Below, one piece after another: positions 30,201 through 38,720 of a stretch of 64,000 nucleotides of DNA. The translations under genes were made by a program, and so were the position numbers. The stretch comes from Panopea generosa. Taxonomy: Eukaryota; Mollusca; Bivalvia; Adapedonta; Hiatellidae. The notes beneath the pieces are model-generated. The model was not told the origin of the DNA. It searched no databases and worked only from the letters and a program-made list of their open reading frames with translations. The stretch is from NCBI GenBank assembly GCA_029582155.1, contig CM055903.1, positions 36,436,353 to 36,500,352 of the forward strand, read 5' to 3'. The first letter of the stretch is position 1; every line of letters begins with the position of its first letter.

Positions 30201-31150
30201 CCATGGAAATTGCATGTTAACAGGGTAAAATAACAAGGCCGACGTATTTAAAGCAATAAAAACGTCTAAAGGCGTTTGAATGTGATCCAGTTGATTCATG
30301 GCAATGCATAGGCTCACAAAGCTCAAATATTTGCAGTTTCTCTTGAAACACCAAAGCATACTAGTACAAAGTTGTATATCTTAACCATCCGCCTTATTCT
30401 CCCGAGATAAGTCTTGGTGTCGTTTTTCTTATTTCCTATGCCGAAGAAAACTATCTCTGTTAGACACTACACTTCCAGACGTACCCTGGGTGATTGAATA
30501 TTTCAATGTATCAACAGTATACCGGGAAACTACTTCGCTGCGTTTATGGCATGGATAGTGCGACTACGAAAATATGCATCTTTAAAGAATTGTAAAAGCA
30601 TGTTTTAATGTTTCCAGTATTTGTAAGTTCCGAATACCAGGATGATATACTGAATAACATTCGTATTACAACGTATTATAGGGGCTTAGAGATCTAGTTT
30701 TGGGAATGGTCACAGTATCTGTGATGATTGGTTATAAACGTTGTTCTACGGCATCGAGTCTCCCAAGTAGGCAGTGACTTAGATGCACTGACTGCAGTTA
30801 TATAACTGAAATAGTGTTGAAAAGAGGTGCAAACCTCGCAATAAACAAAAATAAATACTATTGGACGAGTTACCAATTAGTAGCCTATTAAAAAGTTCCT
30901 GTTATGTTATTATATATCCACTAAGGTTAGGTACAGAATATATGCTCGTTTAATATACTGTTTGATTCACATTAAATTTTATATGTTTATTCTGCTTTAT
31001 TTATTCCTTTTATCACATCTAATTTGTTTGTGTGTTTGTGTCTTTCAGGAGGACCAAGGCTATTGTGGCACTGTTGGATTGAACTTTTCCAGTGTTGTGA
31101 TGTTTTTAAGTATTTTAATTGAATATGTCTCTATAACGTATACGTTATAA
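229..31150 (+). CDS. CACNA2D: Voltage-gated calcium channel alpha-2/delta subunit, 3' part of a multi-exon gene
   Basis: Family role: alpha-2/delta is an extracellular, disulfide-linked, usually GPI-anchored auxiliary subunit that promotes surface trafficking and gating of Cav1/Cav2 channels. Seen here: exons 229-265, 3218-3312, 8938-9034, (13729-13782 optional), 16975-17052, 17978-18105, 20397-20590, 21508-21647, 22434-22521, 23135-23187, 23697-23755, 24759-25024, 27745-27876, about 28646-28719 and 31049-31150. All have AG/GT borders, and phases agree at every junction except 27876/28646. Joined, they give about 514 codons against a usual 1000-1150 residues, so this is roughly the C-terminal half; signal peptide, VWA/MIDAS and first Cache regions must lie upstream. 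Landmarks in family order: W-x-YC..DIDP-like segment, C-D-x-x-LV..L.FD, VGIQMK, CYLIDNHGYI, FFG-D/E, DYQ-x-VC, a CxC pair, C-x14-CH, then CG plus a hydrophobic tail. The vertebrate-type paralogue (1-4) cannot be assigned. Confidence 0.9.
266..3217. other. Intron, mostly without recognisable content
   Basis: AT-rich intronic DNA between exons a and b. A GTGC/GCGT microsatellite lies near 1049-1072, and a minus-strand SINE-like block near 2830-3105 is listed separately. No convincing exon or RNA gene was seen elsewhere. Confidence 0.6.
2830..3105 (-). mobile_element. tRNA-derived SINE (family A), degraded
   Basis: On the minus strand the head begins GGCCGAGTTGTTTAGGGCG, like the A-box half of a Leu/Ser-type tRNA, and later has AAGTTCGAGTTCAGCTC, like a B box. 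The body is shared with 60412-60603, including CTTATGTGAGAAAGTT and the motif ending near a GTGGTTC stretch. Two copies of the same arrangement support a SINE family. Confidence 0.5.
3218..3312 (+). CDS. CACNA2D: alpha-2/delta exon b
   Basis: A 95-nt exon, acceptor TTTGCAG, donor GTATGT. It encodes NYCEDLDPHLTGRARIDRLL and on to a final Cys codon shared with the next exon. It corresponds to the family's YC..DIDPD..L..L segment between the two extracellular Cache-like regions. It enters in phase 2 and leaves in phase 1, matching both neighbours. Confidence 0.85.
3735..3878 (-). mobile_element. tRNA-derived SINE (family B)
   Basis: The reverse strand starts with ATTGGTTCAGTGGTGGAGCA (A box) and has CGTGGGTTCGATCCTCC (a perfect B box) about 45 nt further on. 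The body TATGTGTGGTGTCC is shared with the copy at 28060-28205. It lies inside the alpha-2/delta intron. Confidence 0.65.
4125..8850. repeat. 33-bp satellite array, about 143 units
   Basis: The unit is CATTGCTTCCCTCTCCTCAT followed by CCAAACATCATAT. Variants include CAC for CTC, 'CGTTCTTCAT' and 3-bp-shortened forms. Because 33 is divisible by 3, long open frames appear (up to about 390 codons at 7122-8294) with His/Pro/Ser/Ile-rich repeats; these are not genes. Higher-order copies occur: a block beginning CATTATTATC at 4681 recurs at 4946 and 5343 (8- and 12-unit spacing). A second subfamily with 'GATTACCTCTCTTCATC' occupies about 6087-6660. The array sits in one intron. Confidence 0.97.
8938..9034 (+). 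CDS. CACNA2D: alpha-2/delta exon c
   Basis: A 97-nt exon, acceptor TTATAG, donor GTATGT. Together with the split codon it reads CDTDLVSKLKFDSRLTENLL and on to QHW, equivalent to the C-D-x-x-LV-x-x-L-x-FDA-x-VT..YW signature of alpha-2/delta proteins. The 33-bp satellite ends only 87 bp upstream of this exon, so its branch point and polypyrimidine tract must lie in a very short unique stretch or in the satellite itself. Confidence 0.88.
12822..12900 (-). mobile_element. tRNA-like SINE head, weak
   Basis: The minus strand carries CCGAGTTCGAATCCCGTAAC, a good B box, preceded by a GGTAAAGTAAC segment that only loosely resembles an A box. No tail was identified. It could be a decayed tRNA or a SINE head. 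Confidence 0.35.
13729..13782 (+). CDS. CACNA2D: Possible 54-nt cassette exon of alpha-2/delta
   Basis: A 54-nt open stretch after ACATATAG and before GTAATT. It is phase 2 on both sides, so it can be included or skipped without changing frame. Included, it adds an acidic/basic segment (DTCPEDVDTKRIEAYMS) between QNGNDFLT and NGIELVFVG. Skipping it gives a loop length equal to that of vertebrate family members, so it may be alternative or lineage-specific. It contains one additional Cys. Inferred only from phase and splice sites. Confidence 0.5.
16975..17052 (+). CDS. CACNA2D: alpha-2/delta exon d
   Basis: A 78-nt exon, acceptor ATTGTAG, donor GTAAGC. It reads NGIELVFVGTAGGITKYIKT and on to DRMES. 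This fits the 'V.FLGTR-x-G-L' or 'VVTDGGIT' core strand-turn of the second Cache-like domain in this family. Its phase (2 in, 2 out) fits the exons before and after, with or without the 54-nt cassette. Confidence 0.87.
17108..17256. repeat. Imperfect direct repeat, two copies about 97 bp apart
   Basis: TTGCAACGCTTTGGACACTG near 17108 and GTCGCAACGCATTGGACGCT near 17202 both continue into GGGATTATCATTG and a TTCC-containing end. Function unknown. Confidence 0.6.
17978..18105 (+). CDS. CACNA2D: alpha-2/delta exon e
   Basis: A 128-nt exon, acceptor TTTACAG, donor GTATGT. It encodes SFILNNTSTIEADYYRRAVE and then a run ending FTYSLYSED. The YYRRAVE motif matches the FPLWYRRA/SFYKRS element of the family, just before the strand leading to VVTAS. 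An N-glycosylation sequon (NTS) is visible. Confidence 0.88.
18720..19020 (+). mobile_element. tRNA-derived SINE (family C), near full length
   Basis: The head ACCCGGTTAGCTCAGTTGAT is an A box and GGGAGTTTCGATCCCCGCCC a B box, about 40 nt apart. The body has CACCTGCCGAGATGGGTTTG, and the tail GATGGCATAAAATTACGTCA AATATTCAACGAACAAACAA is short and A-rich. The head recurs at 23367 and the tail at 41340, which defines a family. Confidence 0.75.
19851..19941. repeat. Two-copy direct repeat of about 45 bp
   Basis: GGATAGGCCCTGT followed by a GGTGAACTT..ATGTATG..GTTGG stretch occurs twice, at about 19852 and 19900. Confidence 0.6.
20397..20590 (+). CDS. CACNA2D: alpha-2/delta exon f (VGIQMK segment)
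   Basis: A 194-nt exon, acceptor TTACAG, donor GTTTGT. It reads FNINTTLVTGSAPVFVERKK, then IGIEAVVGIQMKYTSFEELF and a Cys-rich end, CAGDNPCIDCSSK. AVVGIQMK is a near-invariant strand of the alpha-2/delta second Cache-like region. The cysteines correspond to the family's disulfide-rich linker before the 'C-x-LID' segment. Confidence 0.92.
21508..21647 (+). CDS. CACNA2D: alpha-2/delta exon g (CYLID segment)
   Basis: A 140-nt exon, acceptor TATTTCAG, donor GTAAGC. It reads KSNCYLIDNHGYIMASKNPE, then DVGAFFGDIESEVMAELV and RKRHVFEE. It corresponds to the conserved C-x-(I/L)(I/L)D-x-x-G-(F/Y)-(I/L) and G-x-FFG-(E/D) motifs, which are the most diagnostic part of this family. The start codon-like Met inside it is internal, not an initiation site. 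Confidence 0.94.
22434..22521 (+). CDS. CACNA2D: alpha-2/delta exon h
   Basis: An 88-nt exon, acceptor TTTGCAG, donor GTAATA. It encodes FNFTDYQAVCEIKAYEKKKR followed by a Ser/Arg/Gly-rich end. DYQ-x-(M/V)C follows the FFG exon in all known family members. The basic, low-complexity tail corresponds to the variable stretch ahead of the alpha-2/delta processing region. Confidence 0.9.
23135..23187 (+). CDS. CACNA2D: alpha-2/delta exon i
   Basis: A 53-nt exon, acceptor TATTTCAG, donor GTAAGT. It encodes PLKAIFNGLLWAITEIG, a hydrophobic helix-like stretch at the place where vertebrate members have W/L-rich segments near the alpha-2/delta cleavage site. It is short, but splice signals and phase are good. 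Confidence 0.78.
23367..23590 (+). mobile_element. tRNA-derived SINE (family C), degraded copy
   Basis: GGACCCGGCTAGCTCAGTCG GTAGCGCG is a strong A box homologous to the head at 18720. The B box is degraded (AAATCCCGACC). The body includes a GACTTACCGAGATATGGAG segment like the CACCTGCCGAGATGGG segment of the other copy. It ends before exon j of alpha-2/delta. Confidence 0.6.
23697..23755 (+). CDS. CACNA2D: alpha-2/delta exon j
   Basis: A 59-nt exon, acceptor TTTTCAG, donor GTAAGC. It encodes FLSEFSLSSWWNNWKYVRS. This aromatic-rich segment directly continues exon i and resembles the LFLLEWS-x-W stretch of the family. The proteolytic cut that separates alpha-2 from delta in vertebrates falls in this neighbourhood (inferred by position only). 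Confidence 0.78.
24281..24612. repeat. 60-bp tandem repeat, about 5.5 copies
   Basis: The unit contains ATGTACACCATGGTATACAC then GAATGCATCAGTCGATATTC AACAATTCG. The register is exactly 60 bp, so it stays open in one frame (24297-24629), but codon content is only the repeat. It ends about 145 bp before the acceptor of alpha-2/delta exon k. Confidence 0.95.
24759..25024 (+). CDS. CACNA2D: alpha-2/delta exon k (delta part)
   Basis: A 266-nt exon, acceptor TTCTTCAG. It encodes EQDVPYDCDDSVPLEDYDTE through YRPCHTKFKLYHSNFNVLD to GCEICEK. The PC-x-T-x-(F/Y)-x-LY-x-S and C-x-x-C-x-K motifs are typical of the delta portion. Two overlapping donors exist in GTGTAAGT: cutting after 25024 keeps frame and aligns with no gap to family proteins, whereas cutting after 25026 has the better consensus but shifts frame. 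Homology favours 25024. Confidence 0.85.
25290..26830. repeat. 51-bp AT-rich tandem repeat, about 30 copies
   Basis: The unit is close to TAATAGGGAAGCTCTTACTG TAATTGTCTTCTATAATATT ACTATCATTAG. Open frames on both strands follow from the 51-bp (17-codon) period. It lies in the intron after exon k and is degenerate between units, which suggests age. Confidence 0.95.
27029..27092. repeat. 16-bp tandem repeat, about 4 copies
   Basis: AACACAGCTACCAAAG is repeated with single-base changes, just downstream of the 51-bp array. Confidence 0.85.
27745..27876 (+). CDS. CACNA2D: alpha-2/delta exon l
   Basis: It begins after CACAAG and encodes PYIVSWVKDTNLLMVIAEAK, then CKC and DNNSNTFETKHQEIIYILNKT. 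The N-L-L-M-V-I segment followed by C-x-C matches the NL(F/L)(M/L)(V/I)V..C-x-C element near the C-terminus of alpha-2/delta. The 3' end is uncertain: the donor GTACAC at 27877 is phase 0, while the next exon needs phase 1. An in-frame stop follows at 27886-27888. Confidence 0.75.
28040..28205 (-). mobile_element. tRNA-derived SINE (family B), second copy
   Basis: The minus strand reads GGTCATTGGTAGAGCATCTA (A box) and CGTGTGTTCAATCCTACTCC (B box, one change), then GGCTATGTGTGGTGTCCAGG as in the copy at 3735-3878. It lies between alpha-2/delta exons l and m. Confidence 0.6.
28646..28719 (+). CDS. CACNA2D: alpha-2/delta exon m (C-x14-CH segment)
   Basis: Read in the frame that joins the last exon, it gives CRKRNETKYNDRRTECHDHS and KL, with donor GTAATG. 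The pair of Cys separated by 14 residues, basic residues before the second Cys and CH after it match the family's C-x14-CH..HPEEN signature. The acceptor is uncertain: AG at 28645, 28648 and 28651 all give phase 1, not the phase 0 of the preceding donor. This may be an assembly error, a missed microexon or a different donor. Confidence 0.68.
29636..30132. repeat. 13-bp tandem repeat, about 38 copies
   Basis: The unit is ATTGATTGGTAAC, with variants ..TCAC, ..AATAT and ..CCAC. The open frame on the minus strand repeats every 39 bp and is a by-product. It is in the last intron of the alpha-2/delta gene. Confidence 0.96.
31049..31150 (+). CDS. CACNA2D: alpha-2/delta terminal exon with GPI-type tail and stop
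   Basis: Acceptor TGTCTTTCAG. It reads EDQGYCGTVGLNFSSVVMFL and continues through a hydrophobic end to the stop TAA at 31148-31150. YCG corresponds to the conserved (E/D)CGG just before the GPI attachment region. The hydrophobic C-terminus with no cytoplasmic basic tail supports GPI anchoring rather than a stable transmembrane helix (inference). Confidence 0.85.
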   Translation, partial: EDQGYCGTVGLNFSSVVMFLSILIEYVSITYTL

Positions 31151-31408
31151 CGTAAGCTTTCTTCACGCATGGTTGTGACATCAAAAGTTGTTTTAACTAC
31201 ATCAATAACTGTTCTGTTTGATTTGGGTGTTTCCAAACAGTGTCTAAAACAAAACGAACATGTTGAAAACTGAGCTTATATGAGGAATTCTAGTTTTGAG
31301 TATCTGCTATGTTAAACTTTTTCAATACTCATATAACGGAAAACAACACTATCATTCCGTAAATTAAGTAGCTTATTGCACATCACGTGATTTATACTAA
31401 TAGACCAA

Positions 31409-31414
31409 AATAAA
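31409..31414 (+). promoter_or_regulatory. Possible polyadenylation signal AATAAA
   Basis: The hexamer lies 259 bp after the alpha-2/delta stop. The DNA is AT-rich, so a chance match is possible. Confidence 0.3.
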
Positions 31415-31761
31415 AATATTAAAATGGAACAATATTGAACCTTCGTGCATGGATATGATGTTAATCAGGATTATATGTTTTAAATTATTTCCGAAAGTCT
31501 AAGATTGATTGTTTGTAAAACGTACAACAAATTTGATGTCACAACTCAAGACGTGTTAAAATTAACAAATTGCCTTTAAATCAGTTCACACAAATATGCA
31601 ATTTTAAATGGTGTAAAAAGCACTTAATCAAAATGCCTTTTTCGGGTTAAAAATGGAGATAGTACTAAAGAATAGCTTAAGTATAATTGTTATTTGGTAC
31701 ACCTGATGAATGTCACGTCATATAGATAATACCGATCTATTTACTGCCAATGTTCCTTTTC

Positions 31762-32699
31762 TCAGATGTTAATGACTATCACATCAGCAATCTAAAGTGT
31801 TGTAAGGCGGCCGTATTAACTCCCGCTCAGATGTTATTGACTATCGCACCAGTAGTCTAATTTGTTGTAAGGCGGCCGTAATAACTAATGCCCAGATGTT
31901 ATTGGCTATCACACCAGCAGTCTAACGTGTTGTAAGGCGGCCGTAATAACTCACGCTCAGATGTAATTGACAATCGCACCTGTAGTCTAACGTGATGTAA
32001 GGCGGCCGTAATAACTCACGTTCAGATGTTATTGACTATCGCACCAGTAGTATAATGTGTTGTAAGGCGGCCGTAATAACTCACGCTCAGATGTTATTGA
32101 CAATCGCACCAGCAGTCTAACGTGATGTAAGGCGGCCGTAATAACTCACGCCCAGATGTTATTGACAATCGCACCAGTAGTCTAACGTGTCGTAAGGCGG
32201 CCGTATTAACTCACGCCCAGATGTTATTGACTATCACACCAGCAATCTAACGTGTTGTAAGGCGGTCTTGATAACTCACGTTAAGATGTTATTGGCTATC
32301 ACACCAGCAGTCTAACGTGTTGTAAGGCAGCCGTAATAACTCACGCCCAGATGTTATTGACAATCGCACCAGTAGTCTAACGTGTTGTAAGGCGGCCGTA
32401 TTAACTCACGCCCGGGTGTTATTGACTATCACACCAGCAATCTAACGTGTTGTAAGGCGGTCTTAACAACTCACGTTCAGATGTTATTGGCTATCACACC
32501 AGCAGTCTAACGTGTTGTAAGGCAGCCGTAATAACTCACGCCCAGATGTTATTGGCTATCGCACCAGCAGTCTAACGTCTTGTAAGACGGCCGTAATAAC
32601 TCACGGCCAGATGTTATTGATTATCACACCAGCAGTCTAACGTGTTTTAAGGTGGCCGTAATAACTCACGCTCAGATGGTATTGGCTGTCATACCAGCA
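31762..32699. repeat. 65-bp satellite, about 14 copies
   Basis: The unit holds GTTGTAAGGCGGCCGTAATA ACTCACG and CAGATGTTATTGACTATCGC ACCAGTAGTCTAACGT. Local GC is higher than the surroundings because of GGCGGCCG. A GGCGGTCTT variant recurs exactly 195 bp apart (32261 and 32456), so a three-unit higher-order repeat exists. It begins about 0.6 kb downstream of the alpha-2/delta stop. Confidence 0.96.
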
Positions 32700-35654
32700 T
32701 ATAAAAGAAATTCCAAATGTTTATATCGCCTGTATGATAAATACAAATGCTTATAACATGTGGAAAAATTCGTAATCATGTATTATCTTATCTCGATAAT
32801 ACAACTTATCACATAATCTAAGTAAACGAGAAAAATATCTTTTAGAACGTATATATTCTTGTATCATATTAATAATTCAATTTCTATACCATTCATTTTT
32901 TTAAATATTATATATTCGTATATAATATAACCAATGTATTTTCTTTCTAATAATTATTTCTTCTACTATGTGGACATAAGGATACCTATTATCATATAAG
33001 ACAACATTTTGAATATTTTTCTATAAATGTTTTAAACAATGCATAAAGATATGATATCGATTAGGTAAATTCAAATGGAATGTACTAACCAGCAGCCGCT
33101 CATCCCCTTAATGTACATATGTATAGATGTGTTCCAACAATGCAGGACTGGCATAGATATAAAATATAATACTATAATGGTATTATTTCGTTTTGCAGTT
33201 AACTTAATGTTACTTGAGCCAACTTTTATCATTTTTTCCCACATAAGAAATGGGTACCTCAATTTCATATCATAACACTTAATCAAACAATAAACCGACG
33301 TCACAATTTCGGACCAAACGAAATTATAAGATCAATTTACAATTATCCTTGTGGCGTCACATTTAGATTTCCGTTTTATTATGTTGGAAGAATGCGAGTG
33401 TTTAAGCTTGATATGTTTCATGTACAGTATTTACAGACCTTTACACGTTATATATATTCTAATAATAAAAGTACAATCACACTTTTTGCCTTTGTATAGT
33501 TTTCTTAAAGTTACACAACTAGCACCAATGAAAACACATCAAATACTATAAATATGTTATATGTTTATACTGTTTTCATTTTCATTACCACCTTATAGCC
33601 TATGATTTATCATGGATTGTCCTTATATGTTATATAGTATATTACTCAAGACACGCATATAAGATTAAATCCAAAAAAATGACGGATGACACATACTGTC
33701 TCCATGTCAAATACCGAAAATTAGTAAAACGGGGATTGGCATCTTTTTAAGAACAGATTATTGTTTAAAGTGCTACTTTCTACTGAAAAACACTGAAAAA
33801 GTACCTAAGATAAAGCACGCAGAAAACGGTATATTGTAATACACCCGTCAACAATTTACTATTATTTACTGTATGTACCTTAAACACATAAAATTGTAGT
33901 TCAACAAAATAATACAAGCAAAGTATTTGTGTGAAAAATACTTGTTGACTAGTTGACGGGTAAGTAATGCATAATTTTTGTTTCACGATTTTCCCCACGA
34001 ATTAGTTTGTAAGAATGAAAAACAACAATTTGATTTGGTTTGTTTTCATTGATGCGTATTATGTCTCATTGGATGTGTATGCATGTGCTCACTTTGCTTA
34101 TATGAATTGATATTTACATGGCATCACGCGAGTCACGTTTACATCTAGTTTCATCCATGACTTCATGTTTACTTGTTGATATCACTCATGCATATGTTTA
34201 CTTATAACAATAACAAGGTTGTATTACATGTAAATACTATTTTAATACACCACGTGTTGCGCACACACCTTGTTTGCTCAATTTAAAATATCTTTATTAA
34301 CATGTATTCTCGTAGCAGACATGTCCTTGTTTTTATGTTGGTGATTCTTATCATATACAATTTTGCCGTTTTGAGGTAAACTAAAACCATTGCCTTTTTA
34401 TGTACATTTACTATGTAATAATTTTAAGTGAAAAGTTTATTTGTTATAATCAGTAAAACTGTATTACGATTGTTTAGTTTTAACCTACCAATAATAAATT
34501 ATGTATAACTTAATGAAATAAATGTAGTAATAATACTAATAATAATCAATGTACTAGTAATCAAAAGGTTAGTATGATATTTACAATATAATGATTATAT
34601 ACAGAATACATGTTGGACTATCGGTACAATTTCATACAGTGATCATTGAAGTGCTACCTGTATGGTTCCGAGCGGGGAGGCACGGGTTCATAGTGAAATA
34701 TAATTTATATTTCATTCAAACCAACATTGTTCTTTTAATTTTATGTTATGATTGGAAACAGTGCAATACCATTTATAATTTCGCTGTGTTTAACAGTGAA
34801 ATTCAAAAAAATAATGCACTTATAAATCTAATAGTGTAGAAAACAAAATATTGATTATAACCAATCCGATGAAAACAATCATTATTTTCGCTGTTATATA
34901 ATTATGTTATTATTCAGGGTGTCTCATACTATATAATACAATTATGTGCAACGGAAACAACGGAGAAATGTTAAATTCAAACTGACGTCAGTATTAGATG
35001 TGTTTTCCTAGCTTGAGAAGGCATTTGGTGACAATGTCATTTCTTTCAAGACAGAGAAAGAGTGGTTTCTCCATTCACACGATATTAACCATCTTGGTTA
35101 TTATTTGAGAGATACTTATAAAGGCAGAATATATAAACAAACACCAACTCCCGGAATGAATTGAAAGTGGCTATTGGAAGAAAAATGAGATTAGTATCAA
35201 CTGAAATATGCAAATCAGTAATAAAAAACTTTAAGAAACGTTTAGAGTGGCTATCACACAGAAGGGACGCATATATTATATGGTATCAGATGGTATGGGG
35301 AACCCTGTAGTATTGACATAGTGAGTAGCATATGTACGGAAAGGAAATATGTAATATCACTCCAAATTGTACGTACCATGTATTCCTTCAAAGACGTTTC
35401 TTCGAACTAGATCCATATAACCTGCTTAGTTTCTAATTCCCAATTCTTAGAATTGTTTGTCATTTTATGAATTGCAAATTTTATACCATATACTATGTAC
35501 AGTTCTTAAGTAATTTATTGTTTAACCCAAACACGTTTAAAGTACACAGTATTTGATTAATGTCGTGCTTGATTAAAGTTTAGATATTTAGATATTAACC
35601 CGTGCACACATGTAAGAGTATATAATAAATCCGAAAGTCGGTATCCTTTGGAGT
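32700..35654. other. AT-rich spacer with no recognised feature
   Basis: Several short open frames are present but none shows conserved motifs or codon bias. No RNA gene was seen. Confidence 0.55.
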
Positions 35655-37181
35655 AGCTGTCCATGTTTATCTGCAGAAGATAGTAGCCATGTGTATTTGC
35701 AGAAGATAGTTGCCATGTGTATCTGCAGAAGATAGTAGCCATGTGTATCTGCAGAAAATAGAAGGCATGTTTATCTGCAGAAGTCATGTGTATCTGCAGA
35801 AGATAGAAGCCATGTGTATCTCCAGAAGTCATGTGTATCTTCAGAAGATAGTAGCCATGTGTATCTGCAAAAGATAGTAGCCGTGTGTATCTTCAGAAAA
35901 TAGAAGGCATGTTTATCTGCAGAAGTCATGTTTATCTGCAGAAGATAGAAGCTATGTTTATCTGCAGAAGTCATGTGTATCTTCAGAAGATAGTGGCCAT
36001 GTGTATCTGCAGAAGATAGAAGGCATGTTTATCTGCAAAATCCATGTGTATCTGCAGAAGATAGTAGCCATGTGTATCTGCAGAAGCCATGTTTATCATC
36101 AGAAGATAGTAGCCATGTGTATCTTCAGAAGATAGAAGGCATGTTTATCTGCAGAAGCCATGTGTATCTGCAGAAGATAGAAGCCATGTGTATCTCCAGA
36201 AGATAGAAGGCATGTTTATCTGCAGAAGAAAGTAGCACGTGTATCTTTAGAAGATAGAAGCCATGTGTATCTGCAGAAGATAGAAGGCATGTTTATCTGC
36301 AGAAACCATGTTTATGTGCAGAAGATAGAAACCATGTTTATCTGCAGAAGATATAAGCAATGTTTATCTGCAGAAGATAGAAGCTATGTTTATCTGCAGA
36401 AGCCATGTTTATCTACAGAAGATAGAAACCATGTTTATCTTCAGAAGCCATGTTTATCTATAGAAGATAGAAACCATGTTTATCTGCAGAAGCCATGTTT
36501 ATCTGCAGAAACCATGTGTATCTGCAGAAGATAGTAGCCATGTTTATCTGCAGAAGCCATGTTTATCTGCAGAAGATAGTAGCCATGTGTATCTGCAGAA
36601 GATAGAAGGCATGTTTATCTGCAGAAGCCATGTTTATCTTCAGAAGATAGAAGTCATGTTTATCTGCAGAAGATAGAAGCAATGTTTATATGCAGAAGAT
36701 AGAAGCTATTTTTATCTGCAGAAGCCATGTTTATCTGCAGAAGATAGAAACCATGTTTATCTGCAGAAGATAGAAGGCATGTTTATCTGCAGAAGCCATG
36801 TTTATCTTCAGAAGATAGAAGCAATGTTTATATGCAGAAGATAGAAGCTATTTTTATCTGCAGAAGCCATGTTTATCTACAGAAGATAGAAACCATGTTT
36901 ATCTGCAGAAGCCATGTTTATCTACAGAAGATAGAAACCATGTTTATCTGCAGAAGCCATGTTTATCTGCAGAAGATATATGCCATGTTTATCTGTAGGA
37001 GATATATGCCATGTTTATCTGTAGGAGATAGAAGCAATGTTTATCTGCAGAAGATAGAAGCCATGTTTATCTGCAGAAGCCATGTTTATCTGCAGAAGAT
37101 AGAAGCAATGTTTATCTGGACAAGATAGAAAGCATGTTTATATGCAGAAGCCATGTTTATCTGCAGAAGATATAAGCCATA
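35655..37181. repeat. Modular 19/26-bp satellite, about 65 modules
   Basis: A 19-bp module, CCATGTTTATCTGCAGAAG, alternates irregularly with a 26-bp form that has an extra ATAGAAG (or ATAGTAG) block. CTGCAG is present in most modules. A 19+26 pair is 45 bp, so 15-residue protein repeats appear in both strands; these are by-products. Confidence 0.96.
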
Positions 37182-38561
37182 TTTATTTACTTATTAATGT
37201 TGTTAGTCAAATTTAATATTGCTTTCGTTTTGTATCATTTCAATACAAACATGTTCTTTTAAGAACCATATTCATGAAATCATCTATAGTGTTTTCTTTA
37301 GGATTACACAATTTGATCATCGGTACATTTGGTCAGCGTTGTTTAATTTATATAGAAAACATAAAATGTTGTTTACCATGCTTCTACTTATCTTCCCATG
37401 ATATACAAATGTGCTTAAAGTCATTCTAGCATCTAGATGACTTCGCTCTGTACGCTTGGCTCATCTGCAGATGCGACATTTTTTATATTTCTATCAACTG
37501 TGAATATTTCTTATCTTTCATTTACACTTAAAAGTGTCACAAGTTCATGAGATTGTAAAATATAATGTTACTATAGCTGCATTTAATATTAAATAATGTT
37601 TTCATACCGTATAGAACTTTAGAGAAGTGTCAAACAGACCAATGCTAATACGGTAACTATTGTATTGATAGATGCATGGTAATGAAATCGATATATAGTT
37701 CATTAGAAATTTCAATGTTATTGATTTTGAGTGCATCTATTGTAGTTTCGAAATATCAAATTGAAAATTAAAGTGAGTATCCTTTTCGCCAATAATGACG
37801 TTTTAAGTGTAACGATTATAAAACAAGATTTATTATCGGTTGATAGACATTTCATTCAAATATGTCGTCTATAGATATTGTTTTCATTCACAATTTCAGC
37901 TGAACTATTAGGTAAAGTACCAGTTCTATGTATAAATATGCCATTGGAACAATTTAGCAGTGTATTGTTGTTCCTTACCAAAACAAAACAAAGTATTTGG
38001 GCCAGTTGGTACATGTGCATGTATGTATTGGGATTTCAGTAAAATATCATCTGGGTTTGAATGTTCCAAACGAATGTATACTTATTACGTCTTACTTACG
38101 AGTAGTTTTAAATGGTCTTTCGATGCTATTTTGTATTTAATTACCAGAACAATATCCATATTTAAGTTTTTCATATTCTGTAACTGTTGTGAAATATCAA
38201 TAAGTATGAATGGAAATGAATTTAAATGATTTTATTAATAATAACTTAATTAAATCTGTCATGGCGTCTATAAGTTTTGAAAAAGCATTATGTGATAAAG
38301 CATTCACTAAAACAATTCGTCAAAATTCTAAATTGAAATTAGCTCAGTCTGAGGGACAAAAATAAATTAATGCGCGTTGAGTTTCATTAAAATTGACTTT
38401 AAACAGTTTATAAAGGCATTTATCATGCCACTGCATCTTGGTCAGACACATGACGTCAGTATGTTTATTTATACATTTTGACGGAACCTCTGTAGGACGT
38501 AATAAAAGATTGATGCTGATTTTCAATTTTAAAAACAAGGAGAATTAGAAATATTGACATG

Positions 38562-38720
38562 ATAACGAGAACACCATGTTAGTGTCTAATATTATGAACT
38601 TCATTATATTCGGCAAGAAAAAAAAACAAGGACTCGTCAGAGCTTCGTTTTGCGTTTTTTTCTAAGCCTCACCTTATAAAGTTGATAGTATCAGACACTA
38701 ACATGGTATTTTCTTGTTAT
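38562..38720. mobile_element. Short inverted-repeat element (MITE-like), 159 bp
   Basis: The left end ATAACGAGAACACCATGTTA and GTGTCTAATATTATGAACTT pair with the inverted right end, whose reverse complement reads ATAACAAGAAAATACCATGT then TAGTGTCTGATACTATCAAC. The arms are about 42 bp with few mismatches. The middle is 70-75 bp and includes a poly-A and a poly-T run. No protein is encoded. Confidence 0.72.

Noticed and set aside
35557..37128. Cys-containing repeat proteins (ICRSHVYLQK type) on both strands
   Set aside because: They mirror the 19/26-bp satellite and shift frame whenever two equal modules are adjacent.
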